NCBI GenBank assembly: GCA_963930645.1
Contig: OZ005660.1
Location: 243,354,836 to 243,418,835, forward strand
From: Salticus scenicus
Taxonomy: Eukaryota > Arthropoda > Arachnida > Araneae > Salticidae
Reading direction: 5' to 3'
Length of the DNA stretch: 64,000 nucleotides
The translations under genes were made by a program, and so were the position numbers. Shown piece after piece: positions 10,228 through 22,331 of the stretch. How positions within the stretch are numbered: position 1 is the first letter of the stretch; each line of letters starts with the position of its first letter. The notes beneath the pieces were generated by a model. That model searched no databases. It worked only from the letters and a program-made list of their open reading frames with translations, and was not told where the DNA came from.

Positions 10228-11300
10228 TTTCGTACTCGGAGGAAGGATAAGAATGGAGACGGCGAGAACCGGTTTTCAATGGAGAAGGAGTGAAGTAACT
10301 GTATGAGGTCCTTTTTACTGCGCACCCAAAACATTCGCTTAAATTCTATCCGCGTTTGTAATGATCGATAGATGGCGCTCTCTGAACACTGCAGTTGTTA
10401 GTAAATATAACAGCCACGTGTAATTATTATTCTTTCTCCGCCATTTCATCATGGAAAGTCGATTGCATAATATGAGGATATGCAGTGGTGTGATAATTTC
10501 ACCTTAGCCCACCAGAGGGCGAGCATTTCATTACAATCGCGGATTGCCGTTACGTTGAACGTACGAAAAAATGGTATAAATCACGGTTTATCCTTCACAA
10601 ATAATGTGAAATATTTTTTGTTTAGTGTATCAATATTTTTTTTTTTTTTTTTTTTAATAATGAAACAAAAGCAGGAGCATTTTATCGTTAAATATTCTTT
10701 CCTTTTTCATGCCGTAAAATTACACAACATAGCGGCCTGTAATAACTCTCTTATTTAAAGTTAAATATCACATTGAAAAAGCTAAAAACTTATAAAAAAT
10801 ATATTCTTTAAGATTATGTTAAATTGGCGAGAATATATAGGTTTCTTTCTATTTGAAACTGTGATAATGATAAAAATAATGAATTTTATTATTTTCCTCT
10901 ATTCGGAAGAAGAAAGTATTGAATTCGTGAAAATTTTTGATGCATTTACACGTTTTCTAAAGTCTTGAAAATGATTTGACCATTTTTAAAAATGCAAGTC
11001 TGACAGTGTATCGTGTATGTGTTATCAAAATTTTGTGGGTGCTGTATCACATTAAGTAATGGGTGAAATTTCACAAAACTTTCTACATATAATTGGTACT
11101 GATTATATTTCGGATTAAATCGCCCATCAGGTGGCGCTACTATGCATATTACTCCCATTTAAGATAAAGCTATATTTCATCTTCTGTTGAGTATAATTTC
11201 GTAAAATTTTATATTTAATTGGATCTTAATGGGATTTTATCCTGATAACACTTTGTAGTAAATTTTCCAACAGGTGACGCTGCTATGCTTATTTCGCATA
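10228..11300 (+). repeat. Long inverted repeat partner of 20690-21600
   Basis: This block is the reverse complement of 20690-21600 over about 0.9 kb. Shared landmarks are 'ggaaggataagaatggagac', 'aaccggttttca', 'cccaaaacattcgcttaaat', 'catgccgtaaaatta' and 'ggtggcgctactatgcatat'. The left copy contains an extra 195-bp TIR element (10349-10543). The part from about 10890 on resembles the 5' end of the Helitron-like family seen elsewhere ('agaagaaagtattgaattcg'). No coding frame is intact. Confidence 0.75.
10349..10543. mobile_element. Small TIR element (MITE)
   Basis: The ends are TCCGCGTTTGTAATG and its inverse CATTACAATCGCGGA, 14 of 15 matching. The related block at 21440-21480 lacks the whole segment and reads straight across, which gives an empty-site comparison. 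No clear target duplication can be assigned. It contains 'agatggcgctctctgaacac' but no ORF. Confidence 0.7.
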
Positions 11301-11336
11301 TAGTCTGCACTTGCACTGTTTTTCCTTTTAGAATAT
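11240..11336 (-). pseudogene. Continuation of BEL/Pao gag beyond the MITE
   Basis: When the Harbinger MITE and one TTA are taken out, the gag frame continues without a shift into residues starting KYSKRKNSASADYM. It then runs into the 3' repeat block near 11300, where it is lost. The true breakpoint between gag and the repeat is not sharp. Confidence 0.5.
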
Positions 11337-11339
11337 TTA

Positions 11340-11671
11340 GGCTGGGATTGCGGTGCCTCGTTCTTAAGTCTGATCTTAAATCTTACGAACTTTCGTACAT
11401 GGGCGTGGTTAAGAACGATCTTAACTTGGTATTGCGGTGCCTCAAGCGTAAGTCCTCCGCGTGTCCTCGTAAGAGAAAGCCAGCCAGCCAATGGGAGACG
11501 CAAAGCGAGCTATGTTGTGATTGCGCGCGCATCCAGTTACGATTCGACTTAAGATAGCTCTGAGGTCGTCGTAAGATAGTGAAGCACTGCGATACGACTT
11601 GCGTTTTGTTTACATCTTAAGACAGAGTTTGTGCGTAAGATAGTGTTGAGCGAGACACCGCAATCCCAGCC
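11340..11671. mobile_element. PIF/Harbinger MITE inside gag
   Basis: 332 bp with termini GGCTGGGATTGCGGTG and the inverse CACCGCAATCCCAGCC, flanked on both sides by TTA (11337-11339 and 11672-11674). A 3-bp TTA duplication and GG start are the PIF/Harbinger signature. It interrupts the BEL/Pao gag reading frame, so it inserted after that element. It encodes nothing. Confidence 0.9.
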
Positions 11672-12717
11672 TTATTATCTTCACGCTTTGTCAAACCGAA
11701 GCCCGCTACAGCTAAAGATATTCTCTCTTCACCTTCTACTTCCGTTTTCAAAAAATGCATCAGATTATTCAACCTTCCTTTAGCATCCGTATTAGAAGAA
11801 GAGAGATTCGAGCGATTCCAGGCCTTCAAAAAGTCTGCTGGGAAACAAGACTCAACCATAGGGTATAAAATGGAGGCATATTTATCAGTGGTAACACCTA
11901 ATGTTTCTAGCGCCCGTAAATATGACTCAAGCTTATCATATAATGAAGTTAATGCAAATCTACCTTTTGTTTGCACAGATATTATCAATTTCAATAACTC
12001 TCGTACATACACTTCTACTAGAATATCTTCCCTGCCAAAACGAGCCTTTAAACTTTCCACTGCCTTTGAATAATTGGCGCCAGTTGGCGGGAAACTTTCA
12101 ACAACTTCTCTTGCGCGTGAACCAGCGATTGTTGCTTTTACTAAATACTGGAACTTGTCCTCCGGGGCAATCTCATCATCTTTATCGATTTGTTCAAATT
12201 GGCCCCAAAAAGGCAACCAATCCTTAATTTCCCCGCCAAATTTCCTGAATTCCAGCTTAGGTAAAGTAAATTTTCGTCTCATAGTACTATTTTCATAATT
12301 ACTTAAAATAGCATCAGTTTGAATTTGCCCAGATGATTGTATTCTCGCCAATTCTAAATCATGATTCAATCTTAATTTCTCTTTCTCCAGTTCTGCTTCT
12401 TTTTCCAGCCTTAATGCCTCAGCTTCTTTTTCTAGCTTTAACTTCTCGAGTTCTTTTCCTTTTTCAGCTTGTTTTTCTTCTTTCAAATCTTGTTTTTCTT
12501 CTTTCAATTTTCTTTCCGCTATAGCATTTTCTAAGATATCTTTCACAAATTCGGGATCCTTTTCATACTCTTTACTATTTAAAATCAGCTCTTTTAAGCT
12601 TGCTATTGTGAACGTCGAAGGCAAAGTCTCTCCAATTTCTTCGGCTACCCATTTCAAATCTTCAATTTTTAAATCCGTTAACGGTTTTAAACATCTTTTT
12701 AATCTTAATATAATCAA
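11672..12717 (-). pseudogene. BEL/Pao LTR retrotransposon gag, truncated
   Basis: An N-terminal helical region (LKIEDLKWVAEEIGE) is followed by a charged coiled coil of K/E/L residues, about 65-125. A capsid-like block follows with LPKLEFRKFGG, 'W..FW.QF', 'KFQYL' and 'L..RFGRED', which matches the DUF1759-type gag domain of Pao/BEL retrotransposons. Gag forms the particle that packages element RNA. There is no in-frame ATG near the start; the frame opens on a TTG at 12717, so the true start is unclear. A MITE splits it at 11672, and protease, reverse transcriptase and integrase are absent downstream. No LTR pair was recognised. It is a dead 5' fragment. Confidence 0.8.
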
Positions 12718-14131
12718 AATAATTTTACTTCACTTGAAAGGTCCTGTCGCAGTGACTCCAGTATTTTTATGTAAAGCAACGGAATAAGCACCGCAAATTC
12801 CTAGCTTTTCTCTTACTAAATTAAACTGTATAAAAGCGGACGCCAATACTACTTATTTACACTTTAAAATTATTAAAGTAGCATCACTTATGCTCGTATA
12901 ATAATTCCCTATAACGTTAAACATAGTAAAATTATTCCTACGGTAAAAAGTAGTTCACTAAAATTAAGAACTCAAACTATATGAAAAAAATGCAACTAAC
13001 ATCGTTGCTAACTTTATTCTGTTCTATTTCTTGAATTAAAAAACAAAACTGTGGATGCCACACGCATCACATAATCTTTACATTTTAACAAATTTTGAAG
13101 ATAGCACGCGCTCATATTTTACATAAAAATTAAAAGCATTAAATTCATTTAACTCTTTTTTTCTTTGACATATTGTTCAGCACGTGAACTTACAAAAAAT
13201 AGAGGATAAATAATAAACAAATTTATACACTGAAATTGAAAATGGCTCAGTTATAACAAATGAGATCAATTTACTGTGCAAATTTGGTTCGATTTGGAGT
13301 ATTATTTTGGGGACAAAATTTTCATTATAGATAGATATACAGATAAACGAAGTGATTGCAATAGGTCGATTTCTAAAAAAAATCAACCTAATGTGGCTCA
13401 GATTTTTTTTTTTTTAATTAGATATCAAATGAAAGGGATAACTTTTCTGAAGACAGGAGAGTAACTCTCTAATCGATGCAACAATTAAAACTTTAACTAA
13501 CTGAAGTACGAAATTTTAATAGCAATGCTTCATTATTTCATTCATCATTTTACAGTGACCGACATTTTGTTAGACGATTATATACTTCCGGTTGGAATTT
13601 CTAATTTTGAATTTACTGTGTTACTGAAAATTAAAAAAAAGTTTTTGTTTTCATATGTAAATGAATGTAAGCAGAAATTAGTAATCAACTTTTACTGCTA
13701 TTAAAAAGTCTAAGCATGTGCAGTTAAAAAGGTCTGAAGAATTACTTTAAAAATATTTTTATTTTTTAGGATTACATTTATTTAAAAAAATTTCTTTCTT
13801 CTATATTTGTAAATAGAGAAAATTTGCACTTAAATGATTTTTTTTTTTCTTTTCTCTACTGGGAAGAAAAAAAAACAATTTTGAAGTTGAGCAAATTTTA
13901 AATAAAATTGTTAATCGTCCCGTCAGAAAAATTCCTAAGTATAGCCTAAAACTTTGGGCTTTTAAATTTTCATTATGAATGATGTTCATTTTTAAAAGTT
14001 CATTAATGTATTAATTTTTATGTGCATTAAAAACTTTTAAGGTTGTGTTTTTATTTAGTAATTATGCATACCAATGAAATAAAAATGGTTTCCTAATATT
14101 TTGTATTTCAATATTTTATAGAGTAATATAA

Positions 14132-14165
<34 letters not shown>

Positions 14166-16290
14166 ACTGCTGAGATTACGAGTTAGAAAAAGCAGTAATT
14201 CTAAATGTTAAACAACCTTTAATTGCTTTTTAAATTCGCATAGTTACCATGAGACAAGTGAAATATATAAATGCTTTCTGGATCATGTACATAATTTATG
14301 TAATATTTAATCATACATATTCACAAATATTTACACAAAGAATAATATTAAAAAGGTAGAAAAACTGATAAATAATAAGTGTAATAAATCTGGATTAAAA
14401 ATAAAATTTTAAAATTCATATTAACTTACTGCATATATTATGTTTTATTATTACTATTTTAAATTCAGTTTTCCTGTATGTTTAACATTTGGCTTATATG
14501 CTTATTGTATATGATGTTATAATTCAAAATTTGGAATTTTAGAATTTTATAAATTTCGATAAACATACAAATATGTCTATGCATGCTTTGTATAATATAT
14601 ATATATCTAAGTATGAAACCAGTATATTTACCTAAAGGTTTATTATTGTCTGAAAATTGTTTTAAAGCCTCTTAATTTACAAACAGCTTAATATTTAGTT
14701 GTTAATTTATATATGTCAAATATTAATAATTTCTAACCAGAATTTAGCTCATCTACAGATTTTGTGTTTTGTCAATATTGGTGTTTGGTAGTAGAGGTTT
14801 TTGATGGTTTAAGCCAGTATTATACCCTTGTTATGTCAAAAACCAAACCCTGAAAGAAATTTTGAGTAAAATATATCGAAGTTCTATAAATTAATATTTA
14901 AAGATACAGGCTTTTTTTTGGCTGATACACACAAATTTTAAACATGAGTAAGAAATTTGTAATTTGATGAACTTAATCTGTAACATCAAAGTTACTCATT
15001 ATTAGATGCTCTAATATATATATATATATATATATATAGATAGATATATATAGATATATATTGTTAATTCGGCAGTTTTTTTTTTTTTTACTTTATTTGT
15101 AACAACCTACCTTATGCTCAGTATATGCAAATGAAATAGCGGTGTTACAAGGATGAAATTTATCAGCTTTTTTGTACATTGAGCTTTTTTTTCTTTTTTC
15201 CCCCTTATATTTCTGATCTATGCATTTGTTCTTTTTTATACATTGAAGATTAAAATAAATATTTATTACTCTAATATTATAGATTTTGTCATGAAAATTC
15301 TAGTATTTCATTTCATCGTCTTGCCTTTGCAATCACTTTTTTTGTATTTTTGCTAATCTCATCCCTGACAGTATGGTTATGTAACTAACATTACGTTTTG
15401 AGACTTCACTTTTTCATACAAAAGAAAAATTACAACATTTTGCCACTTTTAATTCAAGATACTGATACACACAAATTTAAACATCTGTAGGAAAAACAGG
15501 GATCTGTCCAGAGGAAAATCTCGGTTCCGTTAAAGGACCTTCACAAAAAATTTCCCCTTAAAAACAGACCTTTGATAAATTTGTTTAATTTTGAAAACTA
15601 ATCTTCCATAGAACGGAGGATAGGCCGCTGAATAAACGGATGTGCGTTGCTGTGTTTTTTGAAGTGCTGATTTTCAATTTCTAATTTATAAAAGGTTTCT
15701 ATACATATATGTGAGTTTAGCTCTATAAAAATTGTCATTACCTAAAATGAAAACTCAATTGTAATTTTATTTTAAAAAATTAAGTTTTTCAAAATTTCAT
15801 AAAAAGAGGAATTTAGTCAAAGCTTGGAAGAACTTTACTTTTACAATCAATTTAAATTCACAAAGTTACGTGTAGGATTTTTAACAATTTCACGAAAAAA
15901 GGACCCTGTCTGAAAAGTTTGGACACAGCTTTGAAAAATAGAGTGAATATATTTTGTAAAGAGAATAATCGAGAATATTCATATAGAAATTATAATAACG
16001 GTCAGTTTCGAAATTTGTGCTTTGTATAAGTATTAATTTATATGCTAATTAAGAATTTTTTGAAAATTTGCTTTTAATAACATGATCACATTGATAAAAG
16101 AAATAATGAAATTTATTTAGTTGTAGGTATTAAAATAATATGAATTTTTTAGTGCTAAAAGATAAAATCTTTTATATTATTGAACATGAAATCTAGTGAT
16201 TATCCAAGTAATTAAGCAACAAAGCATTAAATGATTTTTTTTCTTCATTAAAGATAATTACTTTTAAAAGGTGACTATATATATATATGT

Positions 16291-16324
<34 letters not shown>

Positions 16325-16370
16325 GTTTTGTACTAATTCGTATCAGATAAAAATTAATTTATACGACAAC
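12718..16370. other. AT-rich intergenic DNA with repeat fragments
   Basis: No gene is supported. Short relics include 13180-13600, which shares 'atatcaaatgaaaggg' and following sequence with 28540-28640 and an inverted copy near 38390-38460. There are long T tracts at 14133-14163 and 16290-16320 and an (AT)n at 15013-15040. Two 'gatacacacaaattt' blocks near 14925 and 15463 are repeated. Confidence 0.5.
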
Positions 16371-16372
16371 TA

Positions 16373-16708
16373 CAGGGTGATTAGAAAAAAACTACCCCGA
16401 TATATGAGACCATAGATACCATACCGTTCCGAAAAACTGAATAAAAATTTGGTGGAAGGTATTTTGAGGTATGCGCTCAAGAATTATATAAAAAACAACA
16501 GTTAAACTCTAACAGTTACGGTTACAGTGACAAATTTTTGAAAATTTCAAATGGCAACACCTACTTTTTTTTATTGAAAGGGAATCTCCATAGCAAAAAA
16601 CCATAAATAGCGTTGGAACGGTACATCTAGCATGAAAATTACCAACGCTGGGCATACTAAGAAAAAAAGAGTAAACAGTTGTAATGTGCCTACCAGTGCA
16701 CGACTTAA
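16373..16708 (+). repeat. Left long terminal inverted repeat of the 8-kb element
   Basis: It pairs with 24366-24141 and then with 22332-22224, reading in reverse. Open frames in it, such as 16509-16754 on the minus strand, are not supported as genes because the sequence is a repeat end. Confidence 0.75.
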
Positions 16709-16754
16709 ATTTTCTTAATGACGTCACATTTCCCACTGAGTCTTCGGCTCTCAC

Positions 16755-17595
16755 TAAAGTCTACTGATTTTGCTTCGAAACGAGAAGAATAGACCACGGT
16801 ATCCTTAATTTCATGTAGGTCTACTGAACAAGGGTTTTAATTTCGTTGTTAGTTGTAAGACACCGTCATGAGTGACGTCATCACACTAAGTCAAAAATAA
16901 GGCACTGTGAAATGTGTGATGTGTATCTTGCTTTCTTGCTCTGTGAACAACATGCCGCTTTCTGGGAAACATCATTATCATCATCAACATCGATTTTGAT
17001 TGCCCTTTTACAATGAGTTGTTTTTCACGCATTGTGATCAGGGCCTGATTATCCAAAAGGCTCAGGAAGCACAAGCTTCCCGTCTAAAATTTAAGAGGGG
17101 GCCCCATCAGGATTAATAACATGGTCTTGAATTTTTTGTTTCATATTTTCACACTGAGATTGAATTTTTTCTGAGAAAGGTTACCTAAAACAAGACAAAA
17201 CACCCACTATTTCGGGAAAAATCTATTATTTAACCTAAAAATCTGAATGTTCTTAATTAAAAAGTTGTATGATTTTAATGTTCTGTGTAGAAATCACCCA
17301 GATGTATGAAAAAATAAATAAAAATAATAAACGCACACTATTTTTTGGTCTATAGCATTTTTATATTACAATATGTAACAGGAAAACAAGATTTTCTGAA
17401 ATGAAAGGGGGCCCCGAAGTGATGCTGAGCTTCCCCTAGCTTCAGAGCTTAGTCGGGCCCTGATTGTGATGACGTCATCATGACAGCGTCTTACAACTAA
17501 TAACGAAATTAAAGCCTTTACCCGGTAGCCTTACACGAAATTAAGGATACCTTGGTCTCTTCTTTTCGTTTCAAAGCAGATTCAGTCACGAAGGA
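16755..17595. repeat. Foldback structure with ~125-bp arms
   Basis: Bases 16755-16892 ('gtctactgattttgcttcg ... gtgacgtcatcac') are repeated inverted at 17464-17590 ('gatgacgtcatcatgacag ... ttcgtttcaaagcaga') with moderate divergence. A hAT MITE sits in the loop. The arms contain the CRE-like palindrome tgacgtca, which may or may not be functional. Confidence 0.75.
17039..17462. mobile_element. hAT MITE (CAGGGCC family), copy 2
   Basis: Termini CAGGGCCTGA and TCGGGCCCTG, with exact 8-bp duplications ATTGTGAT at 17031-17038 and 17463-17470. GC-rich subterminal 'agggggcccc' blocks flank an AT-rich centre. It has no ORF. It inserted into the loop of the foldback at 16755-17595. Confidence 0.9.
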
Positions 17596-17794
17596 AGGAT
17601 AGATATGGAGAGGGCGAGAGCTCGTTTAAGTGAAGCTCCAACTGTAACCGGTTCAGCCATATTGGTTCACCCAAAACATTTCCGAAAAACGTGTTGGGTT
17701 GTGCAAATTATGACATATATTATTAGTGTTTTTCTTCGAATGAACTTTTCATTTTGAATTTTTAGCTTATTTATAATTATATGTATAATTAAGT

Positions 17795-17865
17795 ATGCCG
17801 TCTTGTTCGGCATTTGGCTGCACTAATAGACCATCAAAGAAAATTCCGGAGATAACTTTTCACAA
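17795..17865 (+). CDS. THAP-domain first exon
   Basis: The exon opens MPSCSAFGC and reaches ITFHK, giving the C-X4-C pair and the FHK/FHR block that start a THAP zinc-binding DNA-binding module. It then meets a GT donor (gtacct) after the second base of the Lys codon. Its length, 71 nt, and phase-2 break match what I recall of the first coding exon of human THAP1. THAP modules occur in host regulators and in P-element and ISL2EU-type transposases. The second half (W, C, H ligands) was not found downstream, where several insertions now lie, so the gene is probably truncated. It sits inside the 8-kb TIR element, which favours a transposon origin. Confidence 0.6.
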
Positions 17866-18427
17866 GTACCTTTAATACTTGTTGATTTTTGTTTTATTAT
17901 TTTAATGAAATCTATGCTATTAAAAATTACTAGATTACCATATAGACTTAGCTGATTATATGCAAAATGTTACAAGCCTTTTGAATAAACATTGAAAGTA
18001 TATATTTTCCGAATGAAGTTATAATTTTTAAATAGTTAATCTCTTTCATTTTAACATTACAAAGAATTTTGTTTTAGCATTGAACTCAGGTTGTATTCGT
18101 CTACTCAGCTGTTCCCATTGTTTTCTCTTCAATTCAGTACATACATGATAGGACTCTTAAAAAGACACCCCCCTACAAAGAAGAGCATCTCCTTTGAGAC
18201 CGAGGTCGCAGATAATTGGACTTAACCCAAGCACCAATACTATTTTTTAAATTGGTTAATTTTCAGTATATATATATATATTATATAATGCATTTGATAA
18301 TAATGGAAAAGAATGAGAACAAAGAATAGTTAGTCAAATAAATCACCACAGAAACATGCACAGGTCAAACAAACTAACTAGTTATCTTGATTTATTTCTT
18401 GATCTAAATTGATTTAATTTATATATA

Positions 18428-18641
18428 CAGTCGGCTGCAAAATTATTCGAGCACTAGCAATAATCCTTGCCAAAAAAAAGTACACTTAATACAGCTTTGT
18501 TAAATAAATCCTTGTCGAGTCATGTTCTTAAGCAGTCTAAGAACATGATTCGACAAGGATTTACTTAGCAAAACAGTCTTAAGTGTACTTTTTATATATA
18601 GGAATTATTGGCTAGTGCTCGAATAATTTTGCAGCCGACTG
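18428..18641. mobile_element. Palindromic Tc1/mariner-type MITE, copy 2
   Basis: 214 bp with perfect outer inverted repeats CAGTCGGCTGCAAAATTATT and TA on both sides (18426-18427, 18642-18643). The inner arms around 'aaataaatccttgtcga' are also inverted, so the single strand could fold end to end. It is the same family as 181-392 and better preserved. Confidence 0.9.
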
Positions 18642-18744
18642 TATGTGTGTAGATAGATAGATAGAAAATTAACTAATTTAAAAATGGTGTTGGTGCTTGG
18701 GTAAATCATTGGCCCAGTTATCTACATCAGGGAGGGGGGGAGGG

Positions 18745-19135
18745 TTGTTATTCTTCTATGATAATGCAAACGATTTCCATATTAGAGAAGTAGTATAACA
18801 CTAAATATCCAAAATTTTATTGTCACTATTACATTTTTTTTTTTTTTGTTAAAAAGGAAAAAAATCTATAACTTTATTTTAAATTATCGCAGATCGATGG
18901 TTCAACCGTTCATTTTAAAGGTATTGGCGAGCCCTTTGAAAGATACCCATCATGAAAATTTACTCCCCTTTAGTGGGGACTTCCCCCCCAGGGGGGAGGC
19001 GAGGCTCTTACACATACAAAAAAAAAAATCCCAGTTGACTATCTCTATTATAAATAATTCTTGTAAATTTCATAATGATCATTAAAAAAATAATTCTCTT
19101 TATGCACATTTATACATAAATTTGCATTTATACAA
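18745..19135 (-). mobile_element. Partial Helitron-like family A fragment
   Basis: Matches 19497-19865 closely, including 'gataatgcaaacgatttcc', 'gcagatcgatggttcaa' and a C-rich hairpin near 18966-19003. It has neither the family's 3' hairpin end nor its 5' end, so it is a truncated or rearranged copy. Confidence 0.6.
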
Positions 19136-19399
19136 TTTTTTTTTTTTTTTTTACAGAAATTTGCAATGTAAATTCTTTTTTTGTTATTATTATTATTATT
19201 GTTATTCAAACAAAATTGTTTGTTTCTATTGCATAAGAAAACAAATTGCCGCAAATAACTCGTTCAAGTGCAAGGGTTTAAAACAATGGATATGTAATAA
19301 AACAATTCTTTCCTTAAATTATAACAAACAGGGATCAAGAAAACTATTTTAGAAGTGTTTTATCAACTTCTACATACTTGCCACCCTTTTAATTTTAAA

Positions 19400-20197
19400 T
19401 TAGTATGTTGTGGCCACCACATGACTTTCTTCTATATTTTCCTATACAAATTCACTCAGTAAAAATTATTTATTAAAATTATTATTTAAAAAAATTATCT
19501 TCTATGATAATGCAAACGATTTCCATATTAGAGAAGTAATATAACACTAAATATCCAAAATTTTACTGTCACTATTACTTTTTTTTGTTGTTGTTGTTAA
19601 AAAGGAAAAAAATAGATAACTTTATTTTAAATTATCGCAGATCGATGGTTCAAACATTCGTTTTAAAGGTATTAGCGAGCTCTTTTGAAAGATACCCATC
19701 ATGAAAATTTACTCCCCTCGAGTGGGGACTCCCCCCCCAGGGGAAGGCGAGACTCTTACACATGCAAAAAAAATTTCCCAGTTGACTATCTATATTATAA
19801 TTATTTTTTGAAAATTTCATAATGATTATTAAAAAATAATTTTCTTTATGCACATTTATACAAAATTTTGTCCTATATCACCATGTTAAAAATTTAGAAA
19901 AAGCGGGATGGCAACGTAACCTGTAAGACAATTTTTACCAAAAGTTGATAGGCACTAACTTATGTCACGGTGCAACTACATACCAATTTGTATAAAATTA
20001 TTTGCAGTTGTTCCTGAGATACAGTTGCCACAGATTTTGTCACACACACACACAGACTGATAGACAGACAGATATTTTTTAAAATGGTCAAATCGTGTTC
20101 TACAGCTCTCAAAACGTGTAAATACATCAAAAACCTGAGGTCGAAAATTTTTACGAATCCAATACTTTCTTCTATTGAATATAGAAAAAAGTAAAAA
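19400..20197 (-). mobile_element. Helitron-like non-autonomous element A, copy 1
   Basis: On the minus strand it starts with 'actttnttctatattcaa', passes 'ggattcgtaaaaattttcg' and a TGTG-rich stretch, and ends with the hairpin TTGTGG-tgg-CCACAA followed by CATACTAA and then T. A 3' hairpin plus CTRR and an A/T insertion site without duplication are Helitron hallmarks. The 5' start is not the usual TC, so a Helentron-like relative is possible. No Rep/helicase is present. Confidence 0.65.
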
Positions 20198-20689
20198 CAT
20201 TAGATTTTATAAATTGACATTTTTAACAATAGAGACTGAATTTATATATATAAATATACAATTGACAAAAAGGAAAATATATGAATATTTACATAAGATT
20301 TTCTAACAGTAGTAATATTTTTTAAATAAATAGCCCATCTTTCAAATAAAATATTGAGATTATGTATATTAAAGAATTAATATCAAATCCCAAAAATAGG
20401 ACAAAGAAAATATCGCTTTACATTTGTAGAAGATTTCGCTTTATTAAGGAAAGAACAATTAAACTGTTGTTCATAACAATTTTAAATTAAATTTTCATTC
20501 CATTTAGAAATTAAAATGTTCTTGAGATTTTTATCCGATAATGAGGATCAGAATTTAGTTTTTAATTATGTTATCTGGCTGAAAATACACTCACAATGAC
20601 TATGTAAATATATTTAATTACAAAAGCAATATTTAAAAAACCTAAACATTTAAAATTATTTTGAGATAATTAAAATCAATATTGCAATT

Positions 20690-21600
20690 TTACACCGGTT
20701 GGGAAATTTGCTACAAAGTGTTATCGGGATAAAATTCCATTAAGATGCAATTAAATATAAAATTTTACAAAATTAAACACAACAGAAGACGAAATATAGC
20801 TTTATCTTAAATGGGAGTAATATGCATAGTAGCGCCTCCTGATGGGCGATTTACTCCAAAATATAATCAGTACCAATTCATATGAAGATTTAACTAAATA
20901 TGAAGTTTTGTGGAATTCCGCCCATTACTTAATGAGATACAGCACCCAGACAATTTTGAATACGCATACACGATACACTTGCAGATAGTCAGACTTGCAT
21001 TTTTAAAAATGGTCAAATCATTTTCAAGATTTTACAAAACATGTAAATGCATCAAAAGTTTTCACGAATTCAATACTTTCTTCTTCTGAATTGAAGAAAA
21101 TAATGAAAATCATTATTTTTATCAGTATCACAGTTTCAAATAGAAAGCAACCTATATTCTCGCCAATTTAACATAATCTTAAAGAATATATTTCATATAA
21201 GTTTTTAGCTTTTTCAATGTGATATTTAACTTTAAATAAGAAAGTTATTCCAGGCCACTGTGTTGTGTAATTTTACGGCATGAAAAAGGAAAAGAATATT
21301 TAACGATAGAATGCTCCTCGATTTAATTTATTATAAAAAAAATAAATAAATAAATAAATAAAAAGATTGATACACTAAACAAAAAATATTTCTCACTATT
21401 TTTGAAGGATAAACCGTGATTTATACCATTTTTTCGTACGTTTATCACTAACGGCAATATAATTTAAGCGAATGTTTTGGATGCCCAGTTAAAGGGACAC
21501 CAGTTAAAAAGACATCATACAGTTACTTCACACTTTCTCCACTGAAAACCGGCTCTTGCCGTCTCCATTCTTATCCTTCCTCCGAGGATTCAGTAGACTT
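20690..21600 (-). repeat. Long inverted repeat partner of 10228-11300
   Basis: It reads as the reverse complement of the 10.2-11.3 kb block, with an empty site where that copy has its 195-bp TIR element. It ends at the 'cctccgaggattcagtagac' block, which also resembles the left arm near 16735-16770. Confidence 0.75.
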
Positions 21601-21656
21601 TAGTCTCAACCAAAGACTCAGTGTGAAATGTGACGTCATTAAAAAAATGAAAGTGG

Positions 21657-22223
21657 TAAGGCTCCTATATATACGAGCTGGTGCATTAGGCATTTTCTTC
21701 CCTTAGGGTTGCCACATGTACCCAGCGTGTTCCTCTGATAAACAAAAGACAAACATTTTTTTTTATTATTATTATTATTATCGTCTTACGTTACTTTAGA
21801 GTAACTTGTTTTATTATATTTCATAATTTTATCTATGATATAGAAGTTTGTTTAGCGATAAACTGCTATAATCATTCAAGAAGTGAATATAAAGTGTTCA
21901 CAGACTTTTTATTACTGTGTATTTGAGTTTTGGCGACATTTTGTAAAAGAAACAGAAACCGCTCTAACAACATATCTTACCCCAGTTCATCCATAGGATA
22001 TCCTCAAAGTAAAATGACATCCTGAGAATGTATTGTGAAAAAAATGTGTTTTTAGGAATATTATTGTTGCTTATTGTTGCTTATCTTGACCGGATTAGCT
22101 TCAGATCAAGATTTCTTAAAATCATTAGGGAAGCGATAAAGACGCCAAGCGAGAATGCTGCCCTCTTCGGAGGCAAAAAAATGGCGGTGATGCGCCGGCC
22201 TATTATTTTATTTAGGGGCTCTA
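21657..22223 (+). mobile_element. hAT-like non-autonomous element, copy 2
   Basis: 567 bp bounded by exact 8-bp duplications GAAAGTGG (21649-21656 and 22224-22231). It begins TAAGGCTCCTATATATA and ends GGGGCTCTA, and is the inverted relative of 6305-6874. The signal-peptide-like ORF of copy 1 is frameshifted here by one extra base near 22080, and an open frame runs on to 22285, past the element end. No transposase is present. Confidence 0.75.
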
Positions 22224-22331
22224 GAAAGTGGTGCTCTGGTAGGCACGTAACAGTTGTTTCTTTTCTTTTTTTGTTAGTCCTCTAGAGCTGCCGATTTTCG
22301 TGCTAGAGGTACCGTTTCAACGCTATTTATG

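Noticed and set aside
10119..10334. Minus-strand 71-codon and plus-strand 75-codon frames near 10 kb
   Set aside because: They straddle the edge of the inverted repeat block, and the second copy at 21.5 kb does not keep them open.
11257..11300. Possible gag zinc knuckle (KH....C) after the MITE
   Set aside because: The DNA matches the dispersed repeat block shared with 20690-20720, so the resemblance is accidental.
11870..12524. Plus-strand frames over the BEL/Pao gag
   Set aside because: Shadows of the gag frame on the opposite strand.
16509..16754. Minus-strand 81-codon frame
   Set aside because: It lies within the long terminal inverted repeat of the 8-kb element, whose mate is not open in the same frame.
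22028..22285. 85-codon plus frame as a gene
   Set aside because: It crosses the right boundary and target duplication of the hAT-like element and is frameshifted relative to the ORF in the other copy.
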